Source: Chlorobium sp.
Lineage (GTDB): Bacteria > Bacteroidota > Chlorobiia > Chlorobiales > Chlorobiaceae
DNA length: 64,000 bases
Reading direction: 5' to 3'
Assembly: GCA_005843825.1 (NCBI GenBank)
Contig: SZXX01000027.1
Span: 1 to 64,000 of the forward strand
Positions 37,499-47,552 of the stretch are shown here, one piece after another (position 1 is the first letter of the stretch; the number at the start of each line of letters is the position of its first letter). The position numbers and the translations under genes were made by a program. Below the pieces are notes generated by a model, which was not told the origin of the DNA, ran no database searches, and saw nothing but the letters and a program-made list of their open reading frames with translations.

Positions 37499-39367
37499 AT
37501 GAACAAAAAAGTATTTCTTGTTGTGATGGCAGGTTTGCTATGCAGCAAAGGAGTTTTCGGTGCAGAGCAGACAAAAAGCTATGCCGGTGATGAGATGATT
37601 GTCACGGCAACGAAAACCCTCAATTCTATCAGTGATACCGGCGGTTCATCCGTTACGGTCATTACTGCTGAGGATATCAGGAATTTAGGAAAACAGAGCG
37701 TTGAAGAGGTTATCAAGGGAACTGCAGGAATTGATGTTGCTTCCAATGGTGGACCTGGTACCCTTGCTAGTGTTTTTTTAAGAGGTGCAGACGCAAAAAA
37801 CACTCTTGTCCTTATCGATGGTGTTCCATCCAACGATCCAGCTGATGCAAATCGTGCTCCGAATTTCGCCAATCTCACCGTCGATAACATTGATCGAATA
37901 GAAATTGTACGTGGCACGGTCAGCTTTTTGTACGGCTCCAATGCTTCAGCCGGGGTCATCAATATTATTACAAAAAAGGGGACATCAACGCCTCAGTCGT
38001 TTGCAGGTTTAGAAGGGGGATCCTATGGGACATACAAAGCCTATGCGGGAACAAACGGTCAGCAGGGTATTCTGAACTATTCAGTCGGGGTTTCACGGTT
38101 AAAAACAGAGGGCTTTTCAGCAGTTGATCAAAACAACAGCTGGATAAATCCAAAAGGAAAAGTTTTTGAAAAAGACGGGTATGAAAATACATCCCTGTCG
38201 GGAAACTTCGGTTTGCGTTTGAACGACCATACCTCTCTTGAAACAGTTCTCAGATATACGAAAGCTAATGTGGCGTACGATTACAGCGGTTCTGATACAT
38301 CAGGACTTAATCAGGATTCTGACCAGTTCAGTGGTCGTGTTGCGCTGAAAATGAACTATAAGCCTCTGGTTTCAACGCTTTACTATAATGTTTATGATCA
38401 GGATCGTTCCTATCTGACGAGCGGTGCCTTGTCAAGCAAGTTTAATGGACACCGCTATGAAATAGGCTGGCAGGGGGATGTTGCTGTAGAAGAAAACAAT
38501 ACAGTGTCTGTCGGGTTGAATTACCAGCAGGAGAGCATGATCAACCAGAATTTTGGCACTTATGCATCCCTGCTTGACAAAGGAGTTGGTTCGAACAGTG
38601 TGTTCGTGCAGGATCAGTGGCGTCTTGGAGGAGTGAAAGTCGTTGGCGGTTTGAGGTATGAGGATAATGAAAAGTTCGGCAGTAAAACCACCTACAGGGT
38701 TGCGCCATCTTACACCATCAATGATACTGTTCTGAAGTTCAGTTATGGAACAGGCTTCAGGGCTCCCTCTCTCTACGAGCTCTTTTCTCCGTATGGGAAT
38801 ACACAGCTTACCGCTGAAACAACTTCCGGCTGGGATACAGGATTCGAGCAGAAAGTTTCTGATCGTCTGAAGTTCGGGGCAACGTATTTCCGGATGGATT
38901 TTGATAACCGCATTGATTTTGATCTTTCAACATACACCTATGCCCAGGTTGCAGGCTTGACAAAAACTCACGGTGTCGAGAGCTTTGCTGAATGGAACCC
39001 GATTGATCCGCTCCTTCTTGCCTGTAATTATACCTATACGTCAACTGCTGATCCCCTTGGCAGCGAGCTTCTGAGACGACCGAAAAACAAGGTCGGGATT
39101 ACAGGAACCGGCAAGTTATCCTCGAAGCTGAAGGTCAGCACAAACATGCAGTGGGTAGGAACGCGTATAGATAATGGTGTTGAGGGAAAAAGCAAGGGGC
39201 AGCTTCCAAGCTATTTTCTTATGAACATGACAGCTTCGTATAAGTTGAGCGACACGGTTGAGCTTTATGGGCGGCTCGACAATCTCTTTGACGTTTATTA
39301 TGAAGAAGCCTGGGGTTATGCCACTCCCGGCAGGTCGTCCTATGCGGGTATCAAGGTTACTTTTTAA
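37499..39367 (+). CDS. btuB: TonB-dependent cobalamin receptor
   Basis: The 622-aa protein has a signal peptide (hydrophobic VFLVVMAGLL, cleaved near GVFGA), the TonB box DEMIVTATK, a plug domain with VFLRGADAKNTLVLIDGVP and NIDRIEIVRGTVSFLYG, and a beta barrel ending YAGIKVTF. It imports cobalamin or other corrinoids across the outer membrane. The riboswitch upstream and the genes downstream support cobalamin as substrate. The length matches BtuB of E. coli. A 34-base gap separates it from bluB. Confidence 0.9.
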   Translation: MNKKVFLVVMAGLLCSKGVFGAEQTKSYAGDEMIVTATKTLNSISDTGGSSVTVITAEDIRNLGKQSVEEVIKGTAGIDVASNGGPGTLASVFLRGADAKNTLVLIDGVPSNDPADANRAPNFANLTVDNIDRIEIVRGTVSFLYGSNASAGVINIITKKGTSTPQSFAGLEGGSYGTYKAYAGTNGQQGILNYSVGVSRLKTEGFSAVDQNNSWINPKGKVFEKDGYENTSLSGNFGLRLNDHTSLETVLRYTKANVAYDYSGSDTSGLNQDSDQFSGRVALKMNYKPLVSTLYYNVYDQDRSYLTSGALSSKFNGHRYEIGWQGDVAVEENNTVSVGLNYQQESMINQNFGTYASLLDKGVGSNSVFVQDQWRLGGVKVVGGLRYEDNEKFGSKTTYRVAPSYTINDTVLKFSYGTGFRAPSLYELFSPYGNTQLTAETTSGWDTGFEQKVSDRLKFGATYFRMDFDNRIDFDLSTYTYAQVAGLTKTHGVESFAEWNPIDPLLLACNYTYTSTADPLGSELLRRPKNKVGITGTGKLSSKLKVSTNMQWVGTRIDNGVEGKSKGQLPSYFLMNMTASYKLSDTVELYGRLDNLFDVYYEEAWGYATPGRSSYAGIKVTF

Positions 39368-39401
39368 TGGAGTTTCTTTTTTCATCACAAAACAACCTGT
39401 T

Positions 39402-40046
39402 ATGAATATGACCATCAGTGAGGCGGAAAGAGAGGCCCTTTACAAGGTGATTTACAGTCGTCGTGACGTCAGGGGGCAGTTTTTGCCGGACGCTGTTCCG
39501 GAAGAGGTTATAGCAAGGCTGCTCGATGCCGCCCACCATGCGCCAAGCGTAGGGTTTATGCAGCCGTGGGATTTTATCGTCGTGAAAGACCTGGAGGTGC
39601 GCCGTAAGGTTAAAGAGGGGTTTGAGACAGCTCATGCAGAGGCGGCAGAGATGTTCAGCGGTGAAAAGAAGGATGCCTACCGCTCGTTCAAGCTTGAAGG
39701 GATTATGGAGTCGCCGCTTGGTATCTGTATTACCTGTGACCGCTCGCGTACGGGAGAGGTGGTAATCGGCAGAACCGCCAATCCCGAGATGGATCTCTAC
39801 AGCTCAGTCTGTGCTGTGCAGAACCTGTGGCTTGCGGCAAGAGCCGAAAACCTTGGCGTCGGCTGGGTCAGCATTATCCATCACGACCATATCCGCTCTG
39901 CGCTCGGTATTCCTGCGCATATTGTGCCGGTTGCCTATCTTGCGATTGGTTATGTGAGCTTTTTTCATTCAAAACCGGAGCTCGAGCAGGCAGGATGGCT
40001 ACCGAGAATGGAGCTTGACTCTCTGGTTCATCACGAAACATGGTAA
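39402..40046 (+). CDS. bluB: 5,6-dimethylbenzimidazole synthase
   Basis: The start at [10 protein letters not shown] is chosen, since the longer ORF reads through the btuB 3' end. The 214-aa nitroreductase-fold protein begins with [10 protein letters not shown] and [19 protein letters not shown], and has [16 protein letters not shown], all typical of BluB. It converts reduced FMN and oxygen into DMB, the lower ligand of cobalamin. This needs oxygen, which is notable in a presumed strict anaerobe. Its stop overlaps the cobQ start (TAATG). Confidence 0.88.
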   Translation: MNMTISEAEREALYKVIYSRRDVRGQFLPDAVPEEVIARLLDAAHHAPSVGFMQPWDFIVVKDLEVRRKVKEGFETAHAEAAEMFSGEKKDAYRSFKLEGIMESPLGICITCDRSRTGEVVIGRTANPEMDLYSSVCAVQNLWLAARAENLGVGWVSIIHHDHIRSALGIPAHIVPVAYLAIGYVSFFHSKPELEQAGWLPRMELDSLVHHETW

Positions 40047-41554
40047 TGCCACAAAAAAAATTCCGCCCCCTTGCAGTATTAGGGACCGGTTCGGATGTCG
40101 GTAAAAGCATTGTTGCGACTGCACTATGCAGGATATTCAGCAATGCCGGTATCGATGTTGCACCTTTCAAGGCGCAGAACATGTCTAATAATTCAGGTGT
40201 TACGCCTGATGGGTATGAAATCGGCCGGGCGCAGATTGTCCAGGCCGAGGCATCCCGGGTTGTCCCCACGGCTGACATGAACCCAGTGCTTCTCAAGCCC
40301 AATTCCGATACCGGAGCACAGGTGGTGCTGCAGGGAAAGGTCTGCACCACCGAGACGGCTCAGGGGTATTTCCGGGATACCACTGTCTGGGCTGCAGCTG
40401 CAATGGAAAGTCTGGAGCGCTTGATGCTCAAGCATGAACTTGTGGTTATTGAGGGGGCCGGTTCATGCGCTGAGATGAATCTATATAAGAGAGACTTTGT
40501 AAACTTCAGAACTGCCAGAGCTGCAGATGCCGCCGTGATCCTTGTTGCGGACATTGACAGGGGAGGGGTTTTTGCGCAGGTTGCAGGAACCCTTGCCATC
40601 ATTCCCCCGGAAGACAGGGCGCTGGTCAACGGGGTTGTCATCAACCGTTTTCGGGGTGATATCGAGCTGTTTAAAGATGGCGTGACCATGCTTGAATCGA
40701 TGACAGGGGTTCCTGTTCTTGGCGTTATTCCTTATTTCCGGGGGTTCCAGATTGATGCTGAAGATGCTGTGCCGCTTTCTGCAAAGGTTGATCCAACAGG
40801 CGAGCCTGAGGCAGACAAAATCGGGATCGCAGTTATTTATTTCCCTCATATATCAAACTTTACTGATTTGTCCCCGTTGGAGCATGACTCCCAGGTGGCT
40901 CTGCACTATCTCCATTACCCACGATCACTGAAAGGCTACAAAGCTCTTATTCTTCCGGGATCGAAAAATGTGCGTGGTGATCTTGACTGGCTCTTGTCGC
41001 TTGGCTGGGAAGATGAAATCCGTGCATTCAGGGAAGGGGGCGGGATTATCATGGGCCTTTGCGGAGGGTTTCAGATGCTTGGAAAGAGTATCGCCGATCC
41101 GTATGGAGTTGAGGGGCCTGTAGGTATAAGTGAGGCTCTGGGTCTTCTTGATGTTGAGACTGTTCTTGAACAGGATAAATGCCTTGCAAATGCTCGTGGT
41201 CTTATTATCGGGGAAACCTGCGAGGCTTGCGGGTATGAGATTCACATGGGCCGAAGCATTGTTGCCGGTGACTGCATGCCATTTCTCAGGGTATCATCCC
41301 GAAATAACACTCCGGCAGATGACCTTGACGGGGCTGTAAGTCGAGATGGAAAAGTTATCGGGACCTATTTTCATGGTATATTCGATGAACCTGCGGTAAA
41401 ACAATGGTTTCTCTCTCTTGTGGAACCGGCATACAGGGCTGAACGGCTGGAAAAGGGTCGACAGGAGAGCTATGAACTTCTTGCTGCACATTTTTCACAG
41501 CACCTGGATCTTGATAAGGTTAATGAAATTATTGATCAACAACCTTTTTCATGA
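40046..41554 (+). CDS. cobQ: Cobyric acid synthase
   Basis: The 502-aa protein has an N-terminal P-loop-like [17 protein letters not shown], the amidotransferase class II signature [13 protein letters not shown] and a C-terminal glutamine amidotransferase domain. The catalytic cysteine is in LCGGFQMLG and the histidine in YFHGIFDEP. It adds amide groups to adenosylcobyrinic acid diamide to give cobyric acid. It overlaps bluB (TAATG) and cobD (ATGA), so the three are translationally coupled. Confidence 0.96.
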   Translation: MPQKKFRPLAVLGTGSDVGKSIVATALCRIFSNAGIDVAPFKAQNMSNNSGVTPDGYEIGRAQIVQAEASRVVPTADMNPVLLKPNSDTGAQVVLQGKVCTTETAQGYFRDTTVWAAAAMESLERLMLKHELVVIEGAGSCAEMNLYKRDFVNFRTARAADAAVILVADIDRGGVFAQVAGTLAIIPPEDRALVNGVVINRFRGDIELFKDGVTMLESMTGVPVLGVIPYFRGFQIDAEDAVPLSAKVDPTGEPEADKIGIAVIYFPHISNFTDLSPLEHDSQVALHYLHYPRSLKGYKALILPGSKNVRGDLDWLLSLGWEDEIRAFREGGGIIMGLCGGFQMLGKSIADPYGVEGPVGISEALGLLDVETVLEQDKCLANARGLIIGETCEACGYEIHMGRSIVAGDCMPFLRVSSRNNTPADDLDGAVSRDGKVIGTYFHGIFDEPAVKQWFLSLVEPAYRAERLEKGRQESYELLAAHFSQHLDLDKVNEIIDQQPFS

Positions 41555-42627
41555 CAAGCCTTTATTATCATAAACATGGTGGCGCCGCCAAAAAAAGTTA
41601 CACTGATGACGGCAGGGAGGTGCTTGACTTCAGTGTCAATGTCAGCCCGATTTTTCCTCCGATCGGGACTTTTTCGCTCGAGGATTTTGCTCTTCAGGCT
41701 TATCCATCGATCGATGGACGGGGTATAAAGGAGTATTATCAGGAAAAGTTTGATCTTGCAAGCTCCATGGTGCTTTCGCTCAATGGGGCAATTGAAGGTA
41801 TTTATCTGCTTCCAAGAGCACTCGGACTTCGCCGTGTTTTGCTGCTTTCCCCCTCTTTTTATGAGTACGAACGGGCAGCAAGGATAGCTGGCGCTGAGAT
41901 TGTTTTTCTGCCTCTCGATGCCGATAACGGCTTCCAGTTGCCAGGGATTGAGGCTCTTGCTGACAGCCTGCGCCATGCGGATGCTTTTTTTGCCGCTAAT
42001 CCCAATAACCCCACAGGTACGGAAGTGCCGCCGGAAATTTTCATGGCTTTGGCAAGCCGCTTCCCTGATAAATGGTTTATTATTGACGAGGCGTTTATTC
42101 AGTTTACACCGGAGTTTCCCGATAACTCCCTGATGGATAAGGTGATGGCGCTTAAAAATGTGATCGTGGTACATTCTCTTACCAAATTTTATGCCCTGCC
42201 AGGGTTGCGCCTTGGAGCGCTGATTGCTCATCCTGAAGTTATCAAACGGCTTCTCGAGTTTAAGGAACCCTGGACGGTTAACGCGATTGCTGAGTCGGTT
42301 GCCGTCAGGCTGTTGCAATGCAGTGCTTACGAAGAGTCGCTGCGTGCCATGATTTTAAGTGAAAGACCAAGAATCAGCGCAGCACTGTCGCTGATTGAGG
42401 GGCTGGAACTTGCAGGAGGTGCAGCAAATTTTTTTCTGGCGCAATGGCAGAGGGGCTGCTCTCTTGATGAGCTTCTTGTTTATCTTGGGACTCAAGGAAT
42501 TCTTGTTCGAGATTGCCGGAATTTTCCCGGCCTTGAAGTTGAATATTTCCGGTTTGCAGTCAGGACGCCTTTCGAGAACAACCGTTTTCTGGATGCAATG
42601 CATGAGGCAACTGATTCACTAAAATAG
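41551..42627 (+). CDS. cobD: L-threonine-O-3-phosphate decarboxylase
   Basis: The 358-aa PLP enzyme starts [11 protein letters not shown], the HGG being a CobD mark. It has NPNNPTG near residue 150, DEAFIQF, and the PLP lysine in [15 protein letters not shown] near residue 215. It makes (R)-1-amino-2-propanol phosphate, the cobamide linker. Histidinol-phosphate aminotransferases are close relatives, but the context decides. It overlaps cobQ and is followed by cbiB 12 bases later. Confidence 0.92.
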   Translation: MTSLYYHKHGGAAKKSYTDDGREVLDFSVNVSPIFPPIGTFSLEDFALQAYPSIDGRGIKEYYQEKFDLASSMVLSLNGAIEGIYLLPRALGLRRVLLLSPSFYEYERAARIAGAEIVFLPLDADNGFQLPGIEALADSLRHADAFFAANPNNPTGTEVPPEIFMALASRFPDKWFIIDEAFIQFTPEFPDNSLMDKVMALKNVIVVHSLTKFYALPGLRLGALIAHPEVIKRLLEFKEPWTVNAIAESVAVRLLQCSAYEESLRAMILSERPRISAALSLIEGLELAGGAANFFLAQWQRGCSLDELLVYLGTQGILVRDCRNFPGLEVEYFRFAVRTPFENNRFLDAMHEATDSLK

Positions 42628-42639
42628 AGCTGAGGTGTT

Positions 42640-43590
42640 ATGGCATTTATGGATGAGTTTATTCTCCCGCTGGCATTTACCCTTGATCTAACCTTTGGCG
42701 ATCCTCGCGGGATTATTCATCCTGTCAAAGGGATCGGATGGCTTGCCCAGAGAACTGAAACATGGATACGAAGCACCAATCTGTCTCTTCGTCTGGCAGG
42801 GATTGTTGCTGTTATTATTATTGTTGGCGGTTCTGCACTTTCAGCCTGGCTTCTTATCACTCTTTTAAGTCAACTGCATCGTGTCGCAGGTCTCGCACTG
42901 AGCATCTACCTGCTCTACAGCTCTTTTGCTCTCAGGGACCTTGGAGATCATGCCACAGCTGTTCAGGCCGCTCTTGAAGCAGGTGACACTGAGTTGGCAC
43001 GTCAGAAAGTCTCTCTGATGGTAGGGCGCGATACAGCCTCTCTCGACGAAGGCGGCATAGCTCTTGCCGCAACAGAAAGTGTGGCCGAAAACACCGTCGA
43101 CGGTGTGACTGCGCCCTTGTTCTACGCACTGTTGTTCGGCCCGGTTGGCGCAATAACGTATAAAGCCATCAACACGCTCGATTCCATGTTCGGGTATAAA
43201 AATGAGCGTTATCTGGAGTTCGGATGGGCGGCAGCCAAGCTGGATGATATTGCCAACTATCTTCCTGCGCGTTTGACCGTTTTGACGATAGCGGTGGCGG
43301 CGGCTATCGGTAAGCTCAAGTTTTTTGATACGTTCAAGGCGGTATTTAAGGGAGCGCGGCTTCACGCAAGTCCAAACTCGGGCTACCCTGAATCAGCTTT
43401 TGCCGGAGCCTTGGGCGTGACCTTTGGCGGGGAACGAACGTATGGCGGAGTTGTGTGTCAGGCACCTTTGATTGGCGTAAAACCGGGTGTGTGTACTCCA
43501 CTTGTCATCCGGCAGAGCATTGCGCTGATGTGGATGACTGCGGTGCTCTTTCTTGGGGCGGGTATGGGTATCAGACATTTTTTTCAATGA
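42640..43590 (+). CDS. cbiB: Adenosylcobinamide-phosphate synthase
   Basis: The 316-aa membrane protein begins with LDLTFGDPRGIIHPVKGIG and has LDEGGIALAATESVAENTVDG and ASPNSGYPESAFAGALGV, which are the CbiB/CobD-type family motifs. About five hydrophobic segments are visible. It attaches aminopropanol phosphate to cobyric acid. A GAGGTG ribosome site precedes it. It is the last gene before the REP/RAYT cluster. Confidence 0.95.
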   Translation: MAFMDEFILPLAFTLDLTFGDPRGIIHPVKGIGWLAQRTETWIRSTNLSLRLAGIVAVIIIVGGSALSAWLLITLLSQLHRVAGLALSIYLLYSSFALRDLGDHATAVQAALEAGDTELARQKVSLMVGRDTASLDEGGIALAATESVAENTVDGVTAPLFYALLFGPVGAITYKAINTLDSMFGYKNERYLEFGWAAAKLDDIANYLPARLTVLTIAVAAAIGKLKFFDTFKAVFKGARLHASPNSGYPESAFAGALGVTFGGERTYGGVVCQAPLIGVKPGVCTPLVIRQSIALMWMTAVLFLGAGMGIRHFFQ

Positions 43591-43599
43591 ACGAGATAT

Positions 43600-44000
43600 A
43601 GGGGTAACAAGGAACGGGGCAACCACGAGGAGGGCAACCACAAGGGTTGCCCCTACGGGGAGGGGAAACAAAACGTTGGGGATGCGTTCAAATTAAAAAC
43701 CCGATGCCATACAATCAAAATCAATATCATCGAAGGTTCGTAGGGGCGACCCTTGTGGTCGCCCAAAACCGTGGTAATAAATCGGAAATAGGGAAATAAA
43801 AACAGGGCAACCACAAGGGATTGCCCGTACGGGGGTTCAAATCAACAAACCAATGCCGTATAATCAAAATCAATATTGTCGATGGTCCGTAGGGGCGACC
43901 CTTGTGGTCGCCCAAAACCATGGTAATGAACGTGAAATAGGGCAACCACAAGGGATTGCCCCTACGAGGATATTTTGGATTCGTTCAAAACAATAAACCA
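43600..44000. repeat. Tandem REP cluster with copies of the RAYT gene start
   Basis: At least five palindromic cores alternate: GTAGGGGCGACCCTTGTGGTC at about 43740 and 43889, and GGGCAACCACAAGGGATTGC or close variants at about 43640, 43805 and 43940. Between them are two degraded copies of the first 40 bases of the downstream RAYT gene (AACCAATGCCGTATAATC and AACCCGATGCCATACAATC). The cluster is therefore built from a repeating unit that includes the transposase start region. Confidence 0.85.
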
Positions 44001-44693
44001 ATGCCTTATAATCCAAAGACATATCATCGACGGTCAATACGATTGAAGGGATATGATTATTCGCAGGCAGGGGCATATTTTGTTACGATATGTTGTCAGG
44101 ACAGGGCGTCTATGTTTGGAAATATTGCGGATGGTGAAATGATATTGAATGATGCCGGACAAATGATAGAAACCCAATGGCAGGAATTAATCAATAGATT
44201 TACGAACATTGAATTGCATGAATTTGTTGTAATGCCCAATCATTTTCACGGAATATTGCAAATCATCCCCGTAGGGGCGACCCATGTGGTCGGTCAAAAC
44301 CATGATGATAAACCGGAAATGGGGGAATCGGAAATAGGGCAACGGCGAGGAGGGCAACCACAAGGGATTGCCCCTACGGGGATGGGAAACAAAATTGGTA
44401 TTTATTCAAATCAACAAACCAATGCCGTGCAATCCAACCAAATATTATCGACGGGGATTGTGCAAAAAACGGTTGGGGATGTGTTGGATGCGTTTAAATC
44501 AATAACCACTGTTGCATATATTCGCGGGATTAAAATTTTTGGTTGGCAACCATGTATCGCGAAATTGTGGCAACGCAATTATCATGAACATATCATTCGT
44601 GATGGACAGTCGTATGAAACCATTGCCTCTTATATCGTGAACAATCCTGCAACATGGAATGATGATATATTTTGCAGCTTAATAACATCATGA
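44001..44693 (+). CDS. REP-associated tyrosine transposase (RAYT) with an internal REP expansion
   Basis: The start MPYNPKTYHRRSIRLKG follows the family. The 230-aa protein has the Y1 transposase HUH-type motif MPNHFHG near residue 90 and the catalytic tyrosine in LWQRNYHEHIIRD near residue 195. Between them about 65 residues (starting VGATHVVGQNHD) are an in-frame translation of REP sequence and another copy of the gene start. RAYTs are thought to mobilise REP elements. It is probably functional in frame, but the insert enlarges a normally short loop. Confidence 0.88.
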   Translation: MPYNPKTYHRRSIRLKGYDYSQAGAYFVTICCQDRASMFGNIADGEMILNDAGQMIETQWQELINRFTNIELHEFVVMPNHFHGILQIIPVGATHVVGQNHDDKPEMGESEIGQRRGGQPQGIAPTGMGNKIGIYSNQQTNAVQSNQILSTGIVQKTVGDVLDAFKSITTVAYIRGIKIFGWQPCIAKLWQRNYHEHIIRDGQSYETIASYIVNNPATWNDDIFCSLITS

Positions 44694-44715
44694 TCGTTTT
44701 TGAACTCATATATCT

Positions 44716-45243
44716 ATGAAAAAACGAAGGATTCTTCTTTTTACGGGAAACGGTAAAGGAAAAAGTACTGCGGCATTCGGAATGCTGGCAAGAGCTCTGG
44801 GGCATGGAATGCGGGCCAGGGTGATACAGTTTGTCAAATCCGATGATGCTGTTGGTGAACAGAAGTTTTTCAGCCACTTTCCCGGGGTAGAGTGGGAGCA
44901 GTTCGGCAAGGGGTTTCTTCCGCGGGATCCTGATAGTCCGGCTATGGAGCAGCACCGAATTGCAGCACGGAAAGGACTGGATGCCTCTATTGCAGCTCTT
45001 CTTTCACCGGATTACGATTTCGTGCTTCTTGATGAACTCTGTTTTGCGCTGAGCCAGAACCTTATTCCCCTTGAGCCTCTTCTTGATGCAGTGCGTTCAG
45101 GAGAGGACGGTAAAATTTTGGTGGTGACCGGCAGGAATGCTCCTGCTGAGCTAATTGCCGCTGCCGATACGGTTAGTGAGATGACGATGATCAAACATGG
45201 CTATGAACAGGGGATTGGGGCAATGAAGGGTGTTGAAAACTGA
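44716..45243 (+). CDS. cobO: Cob(I)alamin adenosyltransferase, CobA/CobO type
   Basis: The 175-aa protein starts with LLFTGNGKGKSTAAFGMLARALG, the P-loop, and continues VIQFVKSD and DFVLLDELCFAL, all standard for CobO/BtuR. It transfers the adenosyl group of ATP to the cobalt of corrinoids. The stop overlaps the btuC start by TGATG. It follows the RAYT gene, which separates it from cbiB. Confidence 0.95.
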   Translation: MKKRRILLFTGNGKGKSTAAFGMLARALGHGMRARVIQFVKSDDAVGEQKFFSHFPGVEWEQFGKGFLPRDPDSPAMEQHRIAARKGLDASIAALLSPDYDFVLLDELCFALSQNLIPLEPLLDAVRSGEDGKILVVTGRNAPAELIAAADTVSEMTMIKHGYEQGIGAMKGVEN

Positions 45244-46280
45244 TGGCTATGCAGGATTCAGAGATCTGCCGGGATAACAGCTTTACCGGCAGAAGCCGTA
45301 TAAAAGTTGGTCTCAGGATTGCTCTGTTTTTTGCTGCGGTCTTGTTACTCCTCGCTCTCTCGATGCTTCTCGGCCCTTCCGGTATTGGTATTCCCGATCT
45401 GCAATCGCCTTCCGGCAGTGCGATTCTTTCACTGCGTTTCAGCCGTCTTCTGATGGGGCTGATGACCGGAGCTGCTTTGTCTGCCTCGGGCGTGGTGTTT
45501 CAGGCTCTCCTGCGTAATCCGCTTGCTGAACCCTATGTTCTCGGGGTCAGCGGTGGAGCCGGTCTCGGGGCAACACTCAGCATTCTTGGCGGGTCAGGTC
45601 TTTTTGTTTCTCTCGGTCTTCCTGTCGTGGCGTTTATTGCGGCTGTCTTGACGCTGATGCTGGTCTACCTGATTGCAAGTCAGGGCTCAAGTGGTCATCC
45701 ATCAGTCTACAGTCTTATTCTCAGCGGTGTTATTGTGAGTTCGATCTGTTCGAGCGTGATCATGTTTCTTGTTTCAACGGCAAGCGTTGAAGGTATGCAC
45801 AACGTTATCTGGTGGATGCTTGGAAGTCTTCAGCCGGTTTCTTCCGGTCAGCAGCTTCTTTCTGCTGCACTTATTCTTGGGGGACTTGCTGGAATCTGGC
45901 TGCTTTCTCCTCGCCTGAACGCCCTTGCGCTTGGCCGTGAGATGGCTCATTATCAGGGACTGCATGCCGATCTTGTGCTCGTTGTGGGATTGCTTTTTGC
46001 AACACTTCTTGCGGCAACAGCTGTTTCTCTTTCGGGCATGATCGGTTTTGTCGGACTGATTGTTCCCCATGTCATGCGGGCATTTTTCGGCCCCGATAAC
46101 CGCAAGCTGGTGCCTCTTGCGGCTCTTGGCGGAGGCACATTCCTTGTTGTGTGCGATGCTCTGGCGCGAACCCTTCTTGCTCCGATTGAGATTCCTGTCG
46201 GTGTTGTAACCGCTCTTGCAGGGGGGCCTTTTTTTCTGATTATTCTGCAGCGGAGAATGAAACAGGCCTGGATTGCATAG
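45243..46280 (+). CDS. btuC: ABC transporter permease, BtuC/FecCD family
   Basis: The 345-aa protein has about ten membrane helices and the FecCD landmarks RLLMGLMTGAALSASGVVFQALLRNPLAEPYVLGVSGGAG, and IGFVGLIVPHVMR. It forms the inner-membrane channel for a corrinoid importer. The overlap with cobO and the adjacent BtuD support cobalamin rather than iron siderophores. No substrate-binding protein is next to it; the candidate is the lipoprotein at 6392. Confidence 0.9.
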   Translation: MAMQDSEICRDNSFTGRSRIKVGLRIALFFAAVLLLLALSMLLGPSGIGIPDLQSPSGSAILSLRFSRLLMGLMTGAALSASGVVFQALLRNPLAEPYVLGVSGGAGLGATLSILGGSGLFVSLGLPVVAFIAAVLTLMLVYLIASQGSSGHPSVYSLILSGVIVSSICSSVIMFLVSTASVEGMHNVIWWMLGSLQPVSSGQQLLSAALILGGLAGIWLLSPRLNALALGREMAHYQGLHADLVLVVGLLFATLLAATAVSLSGMIGFVGLIVPHVMRAFFGPDNRKLVPLAALGGGTFLVVCDALARTLLAPIEIPVGVVTALAGGPFFLIILQRRMKQAWIA

Positions 46281-46281
46281 T

Positions 46282-47547
46282 ATGGAACAAGCTGCTTTGA
46301 CATTCAGGGGAGTTTCCGCCGGATACAAACACCGCAAGGTGCTGGATAATGTATCATTCAGTGTCAGGGAAGGGGAATTTGTCTCTCTTATAGGCCCGAA
46401 TGGCTGTGGAAAGAGCACTCTCCTGAAAACTGCTGCAGCACTTCTGAAACCGTTGTCAGGAGTGGTTGAGCTGTTTGGTCAGGATGTGCACCGTATCAAA
46501 CCCGCACTCCGTGCTTCACTGCTTGGTGTTGTTCCACAGAAAATTGAGTCGCCAATGGCCTTTACGGTGAGCCAGATTGTTATGAATGGCAGAATCAGCT
46601 CGATCGGTCGATGGGGCGGCATTTCATCCCGGGATCATGATCTTGTAGAGCGGTCAATGATTTACACTGATGTTCTGGGGCTGAGGGATCGCTATTTTAC
46701 AGAACTGAGCGGTGGAGAACAGCAGCGCGTTGCCCTTGCAATGGTTCTGGCGCAGGATCCAAAAATAATCATGCTCGATGAGTCAATATCACATCTCGAT
46801 ATCAATCATCGTCAGGAGGTGCTCCAGATTCTTATGAATCTCAATCGTGAAAAGCAGATGACCATCCTTCTGGTGAGCCATGACCTTTCGCTTTCTGCCA
46901 GCATCTCTGACCGGTTTCTGCTGATGGATACAGGCAGACTTGTAAAAGCAGGCACACCTGTTGAGGTGTTGGACCCTGCACTGCTCAGCACTGTCTACAA
47001 TTGCGATCTTCGTGTTCAGCAGGACCCTTATACAGGCTATCTACAGGTATCGGGAGCAGTCGACAGTTTGAACCGGCGCAAAAAGCTGAACAGGCATGTT
47101 CATGTTATTGCCGGAGGCGGAAGCGGTATTGAGCTCTATCGCAGGCTGCTTATCGAGGGCTATGAGGTAACAACAGGGGTGCTCAACCGTCTTGATTCCG
47201 ATGCAGAAGCTGCAAGAGCTCTCAATATTGAGGTTGTGCTTGAACAGCCTTTTTCACCGGTCGGTAACGATGCGATAGCCGAAGCGCTGCAGATGATCGA
47301 TAATGCAGACACTGTTATTCTCAGTCAGGTTCCCATTGGCTCAGGAAACCTTGTCAATCTTGAACTCGCCAGTGAAGCCTTGAAAAGAGGCAAAACAGTT
47401 CTGCTCGCCTCAGGTATAGCTGATCGTGATTATACCGAAGGCAAGGCTGCCCTTCGATTGGTAACCGGACTGATGACGGATGGCGCCATCGGCTGGCAAT
47501 CTATACAGGAACTGATGCTTCAACTCCAGAAACACTCTCACAGCTGA
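46282..47547 (+). CDS. btuD: ABC transporter ATP-binding protein with extra C-terminal domain, BtuD-like
   Basis: The ATG two bases after the btuC stop is preferred over the TTG used by the ORF track. The first 250 residues are an ABC ATPase: Walker [11 protein letters not shown] near residue 37, signature [13 protein letters not shown] near 143, and Walker [13 protein letters not shown]. The last 170 residues form a Rossmann-like domain ([19 protein letters not shown]) absent from E. coli BtuD but seen in other anaerobes. It powers BtuC. The extra domain's function is unknown. Confidence 0.88.
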   Translation: MEQAALTFRGVSAGYKHRKVLDNVSFSVREGEFVSLIGPNGCGKSTLLKTAAALLKPLSGVVELFGQDVHRIKPALRASLLGVVPQKIESPMAFTVSQIVMNGRISSIGRWGGISSRDHDLVERSMIYTDVLGLRDRYFTELSGGEQQRVALAMVLAQDPKIIMLDESISHLDINHRQEVLQILMNLNREKQMTILLVSHDLSLSASISDRFLLMDTGRLVKAGTPVEVLDPALLSTVYNCDLRVQQDPYTGYLQVSGAVDSLNRRKKLNRHVHVIAGGGSGIELYRRLLIEGYEVTTGVLNRLDSDAEAARALNIEVVLEQPFSPVGNDAIAEALQMIDNADTVILSQVPIGSGNLVNLELASEALKRGKTVLLASGIADRDYTEGKAALRLVTGLMTDGAIGWQSIQELMLQLQKHSHS

Positions 47548-47552
47548 GATCA

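Noticed and set aside
43600-44000. Repeats considered as a CRISPR array
   Set aside because: The units are palindromic REP cores of two types with copies of a gene start between, not identical repeats with unique spacers, and no cas genes are nearby.
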